This document shows, piece by piece, positions 8,433-15,815 of a DNA stretch of 64,000 nucleotides. Source of the DNA: Stenotrophomonas maltophilia (GTDB lineage: Bacteria > Pseudomonadota > Gammaproteobacteria > Xanthomonadales > Xanthomonadaceae). A program made the translations under genes and the position numbers. The stretch's first letter is position 1; each line of letters starts with the position of its first letter. Location: the NCBI RefSeq assembly GCF_004684085.1, contig NZ_SRHZ01000089.1, positions 98,533-162,532 of the forward strand. Direction: 5' to 3'. Under the pieces are notes generated by a model that worked only from the letters and a program-made list of their open reading frames with translations, had not been told where the DNA came from and ran no database searches.

Positions 8433-9881
8433 TCACATCAACGCATCGGCCAAGCGTGCGATGCCCTCACGGCTCCGCCGCCAGGCAGGACGCTTGCGCC
8501 ACTGCTGCAGATCCAGCTGCCGCGATTCACGCAGGTAGCCATCCTCGATCCCGCACAACTGCTTCACCAGCGCGTGGTCGTAGCAGATCAGGCCGATCTC
8601 GGCATTCAGCGCGAACGAGCGGATATCCATGTTGATCGAGCCGAGCACGGCGATGTCCTCGTCCACGCTCATGTGCTTGGCATGCAGGAACTGCGGTTCG
8701 TAGAGGGCGATGCGCACACCACAGCGCAGCAGTTCGTCGTAGTACGCCTCCTGCGCCCACGAAGTCAGCCGCTGGTTGTTGCTGGCCGACAGGATCAGCT
8801 GCACCTGCACGCCAGACAATGCGGCGATACGCAGCGCACTCAGTGTGGCTTCGTCCGGCACGAAGTACGGGGTGACCATCACCAGCCGGCGTCGCGCCAG
8901 GTGGATCAGCGCGGCTACCGCGTCGCGCGCGTTGCTGTACGGGTAGGCCGGGCCGCTGGGCAGCAGCTGGGTGGCGATGTCGTCGCTGCACTCGGGCACA
9001 TCGGCGATCACATCCAGTCGCTGGCCGGTTTCGATGTACCAGTCACTGGCGAATACCGCTTCAAGGTGCGCCACCGCCGGCCCGCGTACGCGCGCCACCA
9101 GTTCGCGGTTGGGATGGCCGGCAACGAATTCAGGCCGCGCCAGGTTCTGCGAACCGACGTACCCCACTTCGTTGTCGATCACGGCGATCTTGCGATGGTT
9201 GCGCAGGTCCATGCGACCGCTGCGGCGCCAGCGCAGGCCGCCGGGCAGCATCGCGCGCACCTCGACGTCACGTGACCGCAGTCGCTTGCTGTACGCGCGC
9301 AGGCCCCGTTTGGCGCCCACCGCGTCGAGTAGCACGCGGCATTGCACGCCACGTGCTGCGGCGCGTTGCAGTGCCTCGACGATGGCCTCGCCCACCGTGT
9401 CATCGAACATCAGGTAATACAGCAGGTGCACCCGGTCCTGGGCCTGGTCGATGTCGGCAATCAGGTTGTGCAGCGATTCGTCGTAGTCGGTCAGCAGGTC
9501 GACCGCGTTACCGTGCACCGGCATGAAATCGCCTTGGCGCTGCACCAGCGGCACCACTTCGGCGCTGGCGGTATCGGCCTGCGGCGTCCAGCGCAGGCGG
9601 CGTTGCAGCGCCTGTTCCTCGCGGATGACCTGGGAGGCCTCGGCCTGGCGACGGATGCGCTCGCGCGACAGCCACGGATGACCAAACAGCAGGTACAGCG
9701 GCAGGCCCAGCAGCGGCACGAAGCCGACCAGCAGCAGCCAGCTGCGCGCCGCACCCGGCGTGGTGCGGGTGGGGATCCAGCACAGCGCGACCAGCCGGAT
9801 GAGCCAGTCGATCAGGAGCAGGTACGAACCCAGCAACCACTCGAACAGCATCGCGTCGTCCGTCGGGAGGTGATGGGTCAT
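8433..9881 (-). CDS. cls: Cardiolipin synthase
   Basis: Membrane enzyme condensing two phosphatidylglycerols into cardiolipin (PLD superfamily), 482 residues, the usual size. Two N-terminal transmembrane helices (about 17-37 and 46-66) precede the catalytic region. Both HKD motifs are present: HRKIAVID at 229-236 followed by GSQN, and HAKHMSVD at 400-407 followed by GSIN. The start at 9881 (MTHHLPTDDAMLFEWLL) was chosen; a longer reading frame extends into the rpmG terminator region and lacks family similarity. A start at the internal Met11 (MLFEWLL) is the alternative. Confidence 0.93.
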   Translation of the reverse strand: MTHHLPTDDAMLFEWLLGSYLLLIDWLIRLVALCWIPTRTTPGAARSWLLLVGFVPLLGLPLYLLFGHPWLSRERIRRQAEASQVIREEQALQRRLRWTPQADTASAEVVPLVQRQGDFMPVHGNAVDLLTDYDESLHNLIADIDQAQDRVHLLYYLMFDDTVGEAIVEALQRAAARGVQCRVLLDAVGAKRGLRAYSKRLRSRDVEVRAMLPGGLRWRRSGRMDLRNHRKIAVIDNEVGYVGSQNLARPEFVAGHPNRELVARVRGPAVAHLEAVFASDWYIETGQRLDVIADVPECSDDIATQLLPSGPAYPYSNARDAVAALIHLARRRLVMVTPYFVPDEATLSALRIAALSGVQVQLILSASNNQRLTSWAQEAYYDELLRCGVRIALYEPQFLHAKHMSVDEDIAVLGSINMDIRSFALNAEIGLICYDHALVKQLCGIEDGYLRESRQLDLQQWRKRPAWRRSREGIARLADALM

Positions 9882-10049
9882 TCTGCCCACCGGGGTGTTT
9901 GGAGTCGAGCCGCGCCCCATGACCGACGGGCGCCATTGAGATGAACGCATCGCCATGCGCGCGGAGAATGCCGCATGGCACGGAGCAGGATGTGCGCCCG
10001 GGTGCTCGACAGCGTGCCGACCAACGGTCGGCACCCACCGTCGGGCATG

Positions 10050-10075
10050 AAAAAACCCGCCACGAGGGCGGGTTT
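10050..10075 (-). terminator. Rho-independent terminator of rpmB-rpmG
   Basis: A perfect nine-base stem, AAACCCGCC (10053-10061) / GGCGGGTTT (10067-10075), with a short loop is followed on the minus strand by a run of T residues (the A-run at 10050-10055). It sits about 30 bases after the rpmG stop. Confidence 0.9.
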
Positions 10076-10104
10076 CTTCGGAGGCGATCAGCAATCCTTG
10101 CGGA

Positions 10105-10269
10105 TTACTTGATCTTGCCTTCCTTGTACGGGACGTGCTTGCGCACGACCGGATCGTACTTGGAGAATTCCATCTTCCCCGGGGTGTTCTTCTTGTTCTT
10201 GTCGGTCGTGTAGAAGTGACCGGTACCAGCGGTCGAAATCATACGGACCTTATCGCGCTTGCCTGCCAT
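10105..10269 (-). CDS. rpmG: 50S ribosomal protein L33
   Basis: A 54-residue basic protein beginning MAGKRDKVRMISTAGTGHFY and ending YKEGKIK, a full-length bacterial L33. It contains no cysteine, so it is the zinc-independent (C-minus) form. It lies 13 bases downstream of rpmB in the conserved rpmB-rpmG operon and is followed by a strong terminator. It is a component of the large subunit near the E site. Confidence 0.97.
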   Translation of the reverse strand: MAGKRDKVRMISTAGTGHFYTTDKNKKNTPGKMEFSKYDPVVRKHVPYKEGKIK

Positions 10270-10282
10270 GATCGTCTACTCC

Positions 10283-10519
10283 TCAGACCTTTTCGCCGCG
10301 CGCACGCAGCTCAGCCAGAACGGAATCGATACCGTTCTTGTCGATGGTGCGCAGTGCATGCGCGGAAACACGAAGCTTCACCCAGCGGTTTTCGCTGGCA
10401 ACCCAGAAGCGGCGCTCGTGCAGATTCGGCAGGAAACGACGACGGGTCTTGTTGTTGGCGTGCGAGACGTTGTTACCCGTCTGCACTCGCTTGCCGGAAA
10501 CCTGGCATACGCGGGACAT
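10283..10519 (-). CDS. rpmB: 50S ribosomal protein L28
   Basis: A 78-residue L28 starting MSRVCQVSGKRVQTGNNVSHA with the family-typical RRRFLPNLHERRFW segment. It is the first gene of the rpmB-rpmG operon. The candidate promoter lies about 170 bases upstream, leaving a leader of roughly 160 bases. Confidence 0.97.
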   Translation of the reverse strand: MSRVCQVSGKRVQTGNNVSHANNKTRRRFLPNLHERRFWVASENRWVKLRVSAHALRTIDKNGIDSVLAELRARGEKV

Positions 10520-10686
10520 GGCGCACCTCGATAGTAAGTTGTGTCAGCCCGTAGCCCGGGAGACGGCGGCCTCGATGGTTGCCCACCACACGTCAAGAGA
10601 ATCAAAGGGTTACGCTGGCGTTGGGCGGCCGGGGACGTGCTCCCGGGGGCGCCGCCCGGTAGAAAACCGGACACAGCGAGCCGCGC

Positions 10687-10715
10687 ATTATGCACGGGTT
10701 CAAGCACTTGCGCAA
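10687..10715 (-). promoter_or_regulatory. Candidate sigma-70 promoter of rpmB-rpmG
   Basis: Read on the minus strand, TTGCGC (10710-10715) and CATAAT (10687-10692) are separated by exactly 17 bases, a reasonable -35/-10 pair upstream of the ribosomal protein genes. This is pattern-based only; the long leader down to 10519 carries GC-rich hairpins. Confidence 0.5.
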
Positions 10716-10774
10716 GTTACCCACAGGCTGGGACTGAACACGGCGACCGCTCCCCCCTGTAGCGCCGGGCCGGC

Positions 10775-11284
10775 TCAACGCAGGTGCGGGATGACCTGGG
10801 CCAGCAGATGGGCATCCTTCAACGCGCCGTGCAGGCCACGGTTGCCGGGAATACACAGGCGCTGCAGCACATCGTCCAGCTTGTTGCCCTGGCCCGGCCA
10901 GCGCCCCCGCGCCAGCTTCAGGCTGCAGGTGATGCGGCAATGCTGGGCCAGCGTCCCGGAGATACCAGACAGGCGCAGCTCGTTGTCCAGGAAACCCACA
11001 TCGAAGGTGGCGTTGTGCGCGACCATCTCGCTGCCGCGCAGGAAGTCGAGCAGTTCGGCGGCTTTGCTGGAAAACAGTGGCTTGCCCACCAGCATCGCAT
11101 CGCTGATGCCATGCACGCGCTGCGCGCCCCAATCGACCTTGCGCTGCGGCTGCAGGTAGGTGTGGAACTGGCGGCCGGTGAGCTGGCCATCGATCAGCTC
11201 CACCGCACCGATTTCAATGACGCGATGACCCAGGCGGTGCGAAATGCCGGTGGTTTCGGTATCCAGTGCGACGATGCGACTCAT
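10775..11284 (-). CDS. DnaQ-like 3'-5' exonuclease (DEDDh), short form
   Basis: A 169-residue DEDDh exonuclease. The catalytic residues are all visible: Asp8 and Glu10 (ALDTETTG), Asp95 (HNATFDVGFLD), His152 and Asp157 (HGALKDAHLLA). It resembles the catalytic domain of the DNA polymerase III epsilon subunit. It ends right after that domain, so it lacks the C-terminal segment by which E. coli epsilon (243 residues) binds the alpha subunit. It could be a stand-alone exonuclease rather than the replicative proofreader. ATG at 11284; neighbours give no operon context. Confidence 0.85.
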   Translation of the reverse strand: MSRIVALDTETTGISHRLGHRVIEIGAVELIDGQLTGRQFHTYLQPQRKVDWGAQRVHGISDAMLVGKPLFSSKAAELLDFLRGSEMVAHNATFDVGFLDNELRLSGISGTLAQHCRITCSLKLARGRWPGQGNKLDDVLQRLCIPGNRGLHGALKDAHLLAQVIPHLR

Positions 11285-11339
11285 GCGTGAGGCTGTTTCC
11301 TGTTGCGTGCCGTGATGATTTTCGCATGCCCGGTGCGTG

Positions 11340-12233
11340 TCACCCCAACACCTCCACCACCCAATCGATGAACACCCGCAGCCGCTGGCTCATGTGCCGG
11401 TTCGGCGGGAACATCACATGCATCGGCATCGGTGGCAGCTGCCAGTCCTGCAGCAGCGGCATCAGCTCGCCACGCGCCACATGCGGTTCGGCCATGTAGC
11501 TGGGCAGCGCCACCACGCCCAACCCCGCCAACGCCGCGGCCAGATAGGCATTGCCGTCGTCGAAACCGACCGTGTAGCGGCCCTGCACTTCGATGCGCTC
11601 ATCGCCACGCTGGGCGCTGAACACCCGGGCACGGCCACTGCGCGGGCTGAGGAAGCCGACCATGTGGTGATCGGGCCCTTCCAGCGCGCGCGGGTCGGCC
11701 GGCAACCCGAAACGCTGCACATAGCCCGGGCTGGCGTGGAAGCCGATCGGCAGCGCAGCCAACGGCCGCGCCACCAGCGCCGGGTCGGCCGGGGTGCCAC
11801 CACGGATCACGCAGTCGACGTTGTCGGCGATGACATCGACCTCGCGGTCGCTGACGCCGATGTCCAACTGGATCTCCGGGTAACGCGCCTGGAAATCCGG
11901 CAGCGCCGGTACCAGCTGCAGCCGCGCATACGGCCCGGGCACATCCACGCGTAGGCGGCCACGCGGCTGGGTAACAGCGTCGCCCAGCCCACCCTCCACC
12001 TCTTCCAGCTCGGCCAGCAGGCGGGCGATGCGTGGGTAGTAGGCCGCGCCATCGGCGGTGACGCTGACCCGGCGCGTGGTGCGGTTGAGCAGGCGCAGCC
12101 GCAGGTGCGCCTCCAGCTGCTGCACCAGCTGGGTGGCCGTGGTGCGGCTGATCTGCAGGGTCTGCGCAGCGCGGGTGAAGCTGCCGGTCTCCACCACCCG
12201 GGCAAACGCCCGCATCGCCTCGAAACGGTCCAT
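11340..12233 (-). CDS. LysR-family transcriptional regulator
   Basis: A 297-residue LysR protein. The winged helix-turn-helix lies in residues 1-60 (MDRFEAMRAFARVVETGSFTRAAQTLQISRTTATQLVQQLE) and a periplasmic-binding-like effector domain follows to the end. The start at 12233 matches the family N-terminus; the frame remains open upstream. It is divergent from the RidA gene with 108 bases between, a classic arrangement for a LysR regulator controlling its neighbour and itself. The effector is unknown. Its sub-type resembles regulators of the AaeR/DsdC-like 'MDRFxAMxxF' group, often linked to small-molecule or quinone stress genes. Confidence 0.92.
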   Translation of the reverse strand: MDRFEAMRAFARVVETGSFTRAAQTLQISRTTATQLVQQLEAHLRLRLLNRTTRRVSVTADGAAYYPRIARLLAELEEVEGGLGDAVTQPRGRLRVDVPGPYARLQLVPALPDFQARYPEIQLDIGVSDREVDVIADNVDCVIRGGTPADPALVARPLAALPIGFHASPGYVQRFGLPADPRALEGPDHHMVGFLSPRSGRARVFSAQRGDERIEVQGRYTVGFDDGNAYLAAALAGLGVVALPSYMAEPHVARGELMPLLQDWQLPPMPMHVMFPPNRHMSQRLRVFIDWVVEVLG

Positions 12234-12341
12234 GGCGGGCCATGATTGTTTGGGATTTGCAATCAATCTAGGCCGATCATCGCGGTTTATCCAGACAGCG
12301 CTGGCGGGGAGGATGGCGTTCTCTCCCACGGGATCTTCCCC

Positions 12342-12731
12342 ATGTCACAGCGTGATGTCGTTTTCCCCGCCGGGCGCCAGGCCCTGTACGAGCGCAACCG
12401 CTACTCGCCGGCGATCCGATCCAACGGCTTCCTGTTCGTCTCCGGCCAGGTCGGCAGCCGCGATGACGGCTCGCCCGAGCCGGACTTCGAAGCGCAGGTG
12501 CGCCGCGCCTTCGAGAATCTCAACGCGGTGCTGGCCGCCGCAGGCTGCACCTTCGATGACGTGGTCGACGTGACCGTGTTCCTGGTCGATCCAGAGAAGA
12601 ACTTCGAGAAGGCCTGGGCGATCGTGCCCGAGTACTGGGGCGAGGCGCCGCACCCGACCCTGACCGGTATCGGCGTGACCTGGCTGTACGGGTTCCAGTT
12701 CGAGATCAAGGTGATCGCGAAGCTGCCATGA
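12342..12731 (+). CDS. RidA family (YjgF/YER057c/UK114) protein
   Basis: A 129-residue single-domain RidA-like protein (RY-rich N-terminus, FLFVSGQVGSR, central VVDVTVFLVD). Canonical RidA deaminates reactive enamine/imine intermediates made by PLP enzymes. This member is a paralog group (starting MSQRDVVFPAG) whose substrate cannot be assigned, and the exact subgroup is uncertain. The start at 12342 follows a GC-rich leader within the intergenic region shared with the divergent LysR gene. It is cytosolic with no signal peptide and is probably controlled by that LysR regulator. Confidence 0.9.
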   Translation: MSQRDVVFPAGRQALYERNRYSPAIRSNGFLFVSGQVGSRDDGSPEPDFEAQVRRAFENLNAVLAAAGCTFDDVVDVTVFLVDPEKNFEKAWAIVPEYWGEAPHPTLTGIGVTWLYGFQFEIKVIAKLP

Positions 12732-12736
12732 CACGG

Positions 12737-12850
12737 GTAGTGCCGGCCGCTGGCCGGCAACCTGGCGGGGTCGAAAGGCGTGTCGACCAAGGTCGACACC
12801 CACCAGGGCAGGAGGTCGGCACCCACCAAGGCAGGAGGTTGATCCCCACC
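12737..12850. repeat. GTAG repeats between the RidA and metal-efflux genes
   Basis: A GTAG element with core GCCGGCCGCTGGCCGGC (12737-12759) is followed by a GTCGACCAAGGTCGAC palindrome and two imperfect direct repeats containing CACCAAGGCAGGAGGT or close variants. The remaining bases up to 12951 form an AT-richer patch that probably carries the promoter of the metal-efflux operon. Confidence 0.8.
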
Positions 12851-12951
12851 AAAGCAGGCGGCGCGGCCCACCTGAACGGGAGATTCCGACGAATTCCCGA
12901 ACTGACCATTGATATTGTATCCGGCGAAAACCACTTGCTAGCCTCCCTTCC

Positions 12952-13293
12952 ATGCGCCGGATCACCCGCCACCTTCGTTCGTACCTGCTGATGCTGCTGA
13001 TGGCGGCATTCGTGGTCGTGCCGGTGGCTGACGCACTGGCCTGCACGGTGGAACCGCATGCGACCACCGTGCACATGGAATCCGCCCCCGACGACGCCGA
13101 TGGCGACTCCGGCGGCAAGCACGCAGGCGCCGACGCCTGTGGCCACAACCACTGCCACCACTCCAACCTGAGCCTGCCCACGGGCACGCTTGCTGCGTTC
13201 GGCACACCGCTGCCGGCGCGCTGGATGAATGCTGGCGATGTCGCGACCTATGCCGTCGCGCAGGACGAATTGGCACGTCCCCCCCGGGCGTGA
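12952..13293 (+). CDS. Small His/Cys-rich periplasmic protein in CzcI position
   Basis: A 113-residue protein with an N-terminal signal peptide (hydrophobic residues about 10-27, cleavage near ALA-C). Its mature part has a metal-ligand cluster: ADACGHNHCHHSN in the middle, several other His residues and an acidic DDADGDSGG stretch. It lies 56 bases upstream of czcC on the same strand, the place occupied by czcI in Cupriavidus. It is probably a periplasmic metal-binding accessory or regulator of the efflux system (inference; no strong sequence family was recognised). Confidence 0.75.
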   Translation: MRRITRHLRSYLLMLLMAAFVVVPVADALACTVEPHATTVHMESAPDDADGDSGGKHAGADACGHNHCHHSNLSLPTGTLAAFGTPLPARWMNAGDVATYAVAQDELARPPRA

Positions 13294-13349
13294 GTTGAGC
13301 GCGTCCCGCAATCGCGGGCTCCCGTTTCACTCACAACCGGAATCCCCCT

Positions 13350-14603
13350 ATGTCGATCCTGACACCTCGGTCGCTGCGCGCGACCGGGCTGGTCGTCGCT
13401 GTGTTGCTGGGCCTGGCCCCGGCACTGCAGGCGTCGGCACAAGCCGCCCCTTCCTACGACAGCCTGCTTGAACGCCTGGACCAGCTGCCCGGCACCCGTG
13501 TGGGTGCGGCGCTGGCCGAGGCCGCCGATGCGCGCGCCGACCAGGCCCGTGCGTTGCCCAATCCTTCCCTCTCCTGGTCCGCCGAAAACGCCTGGGGCAC
13601 CGGCTCCTATGGCGGCATGGGCAAGGCCGATACCGTGCTCACCCTGTCCCAGCCGCTGGAGGTCTGGGGCCAGCGTGGCGCGCGCGTCCGTGCGGCCCGC
13701 GCCGAGGCACAGGCCGCCAACCTGCGTGGCTCGCAGAGTCGCAGCGACGTGGCCAGCCAGCTGGCGGTGGTCTACGCACAGGCGGAAAGTGCATTGCGCC
13801 GCTACAGCCTGGCCGAAGAGGCACTGACCCTCACCCGCGATGACGCCAACGCGGTCAACGCAATGGTCAAGCAGGGCCGCCAACCGCAACTGCGTGCGGT
13901 ACAGGCGCAGAGCGAAGTGGCCAATGCCAGTGCTTCGCTGGATGAGGCGCAGGCCTTCCGCGATGCCGCGCTGGCCCGCCTGGCCGGTGCCGCGCTGCTG
14001 GATGTGCCGGTGCAGTCGATCGACAACAGCCTGCTCGACCGGGCGCCGCCGCTGCCGCGCGGTGCCACCGACGTGGCACTGGCAGTGCGCATTGCCGAAG
14101 CCGAAGCCGATGCGGCGGGCAAGCTGGTCGACGTGGCGCGCAAGCGCGCCCTGCCCGACCTCAGTGTCACCGCCGCGCAGACCCGCTTCCGCGAAGGCGG
14201 CGAGCGTGCCTACAACCTCGGGGTCAGCCTCAGCATCCCGCTGTTCGACCGCAACCGCGGTGGCATCCGCGCCGCCAATGCCGACCAGCGCGCGGCCGAG
14301 GCACGCCTGGACCAGCAGCGCCGCGACAGCGAGGCCGCACGCCTCTCCGCCGTGGCCGGACTGAAGGCGGCCGGCAGCCGTACCCGCGCCGCCGATGAAA
14401 GCGTGGTCGCCGCCGAAGAGGCATATCGCCTGGCCCGCGTCGGCTTCGATGCCGGACGCATCTCGCAGCTGGAACTGCGCAGCACGCGCAGCGCCCTCAT
14501 CGCCGCCCGCGGCACCGCCGTGGACGCGCGCCTGTCGCGCGTCGGCGCGGAAATCGATCTTGCCCGCCTTGAAGGGCGCGCACCTTTTGTGGAGGCCAAA
14601 TGA
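13350..14603 (+). CDS. czcC: Outer membrane channel of a CzcCBA-type metal efflux system
   Basis: A 417-residue TolC-family (OEP) protein with a signal peptide (LVVAVLLGLAPALQASA). It shows two long alpha-helical halves with heptad-rich Ala/Arg/Glu sequence and the typical ALPNPSLSWSAEN segment early in the mature protein. It forms the trimeric exit duct for the RND pump. Its stop codon overlaps the czcB start (ATGA), indicating translational coupling. Confidence 0.92.
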   Translation: MSILTPRSLRATGLVVAVLLGLAPALQASAQAAPSYDSLLERLDQLPGTRVGAALAEAADARADQARALPNPSLSWSAENAWGTGSYGGMGKADTVLTLSQPLEVWGQRGARVRAARAEAQAANLRGSQSRSDVASQLAVVYAQAESALRRYSLAEEALTLTRDDANAVNAMVKQGRQPQLRAVQAQSEVANASASLDEAQAFRDAALARLAGAALLDVPVQSIDNSLLDRAPPLPRGATDVALAVRIAEAEADAAGKLVDVARKRALPDLSVTAAQTRFREGGERAYNLGVSLSIPLFDRNRGGIRAANADQRAAEARLDQQRRDSEAARLSAVAGLKAAGSRTRAADESVVAAEEAYRLARVGFDAGRISQLELRSTRSALIAARGTAVDARLSRVGAEIDLARLEGRAPFVEAK

Positions 14604-15805
14604 CTCTCTCCCGTACTTTCCCGCTGATCGGCGGCGTGCTGCTGACCGTCCTGCTGGCCGGTTGTGCCGGTAACGCGCAGACACCCGCAAATGAAGACCC
14701 CGCTGCGGCCAAGGCGGGCACCGACGATGGCCATGGCCATGCGACCGACAGCAAGGAAGCCAAGGCGGAAGCCGCCAAGGCCCCCGCTGACGCCGACGAA
14801 GGCGTGGTTGCGCTGACCACGGAACAAATCAAGGCATCCGGTATCGAAGTGGTCGCGATCGGTCGCGGTGGCGGTGGCTCGACCCGGCTGTCCGGCAGGG
14901 TCGAGCCCACCGTGGGCGCGCGCGCCTCGGTGGCCTCCACCGTGACCGGCCGCGTCGAACGCGTGCTGGTCGCGCCAGGCACCGCGGTGAAACAGAACCA
15001 GGCACTGGCCATCGTGGTCAGTGGCGAGGCCGCGGTGTTCCGCGCCAATGCGCTGGCCGCATCGGCCGAAGCCGAAGCCGCGCGCCTGGCCTATGGCCGC
15101 GACAAGGCGCTGGTCGACCAGGGCGTGGTCGCCCGCCAGGAAATGGAAACCTCGCGCGCCCGTTCGCTGGCGGCACAGGCCCAGGCCGCCGCCGCACAGG
15201 CTCAGGCCGCCGCCAACGGTTCGCCGGACAGCAGCGGCCGCGTGCGCATCACCAGCCCGGTGGCCGGCATCGTCGGCAACGTGCAGGTCACCCCGGGTGG
15301 CGTGGTCGCCGCCGGCAGTGTGGTGGCCGACGTCGCCGACCCGACGATGAACGAGCTGGTGTTCACCGCACCGCCGGCGCTGGCCGCGCAGGTCACGCCG
15401 GGCATGAAGCTGGAGGTGAGCGTGCCGGGGGGCAGCTTCACCGCCACCGTCACCGGTTCGGCCGCCGATGTCCGCCAGCAGGGTGGCGTCGCGGTGATCC
15501 GTGCCACGCCGGTGGATGCTTCGCTGCCGCCGGCCGGTTCGCCGGTATCGGCCGTGGTCGTCACTGAAGGCCAGGACGGCTCGCTCAGCGTGCCGGCCGA
15601 TGCGGTGCAGAACGTCGATGGCAGCAGTGCGGTGTTCGTGGCTGTAGAAGGCGGCTTCAAGGTGCAGCCGGTGCTGGCTGGCCGTCGCGCCGGTGACCGC
15701 ATCGAGATCCTCGGTGGCCTGACCGGCAGCGAGCGCATCGTTGGCAGCAATGCCTTCCTGCTCAAGGCCGAACTGGCCAAGGGCGAAGCCGAGCACGGCC
15801 ACTGA
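14600..15805 (+). CDS. czcB: Periplasmic adaptor (membrane fusion) lipoprotein of metal RND efflux
   Basis: A 401-residue HlyD/RND adaptor. The signal peptide ends in lipobox LLAGC (Cys22), so it is membrane-anchored. A His-containing acidic linker (DDGHGHATDSKEAKAEAAK) follows, a feature of metal-efflux adaptors. Then come the lipoyl/barrel-sandwich halves around a short coiled hairpin (AEAEAARLAYGRDKALVDQG) and the beta-barrel. It bridges CzcA and CzcC. It overlaps czcC by 4 bases and ends 10 bases before czcA, whose start is preceded by GAGGAGG. Confidence 0.92.
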   Translation: MTLSRTFPLIGGVLLTVLLAGCAGNAQTPANEDPAAAKAGTDDGHGHATDSKEAKAEAAKAPADADEGVVALTTEQIKASGIEVVAIGRGGGGSTRLSGRVEPTVGARASVASTVTGRVERVLVAPGTAVKQNQALAIVVSGEAAVFRANALAASAEAEAARLAYGRDKALVDQGVVARQEMETSRARSLAAQAQAAAAQAQAAANGSPDSSGRVRITSPVAGIVGNVQVTPGGVVAAGSVVADVADPTMNELVFTAPPALAAQVTPGMKLEVSVPGGSFTATVTGSAADVRQQGGVAVIRATPVDASLPPAGSPVSAVVVTEGQDGSLSVPADAVQNVDGSSAVFVAVEGGFKVQPVLAGRRAGDRIEILGGLTGSERIVGSNAFLLKAELAKGEAEHGH

Positions 15806-15815
15806 GGAGGCGACC

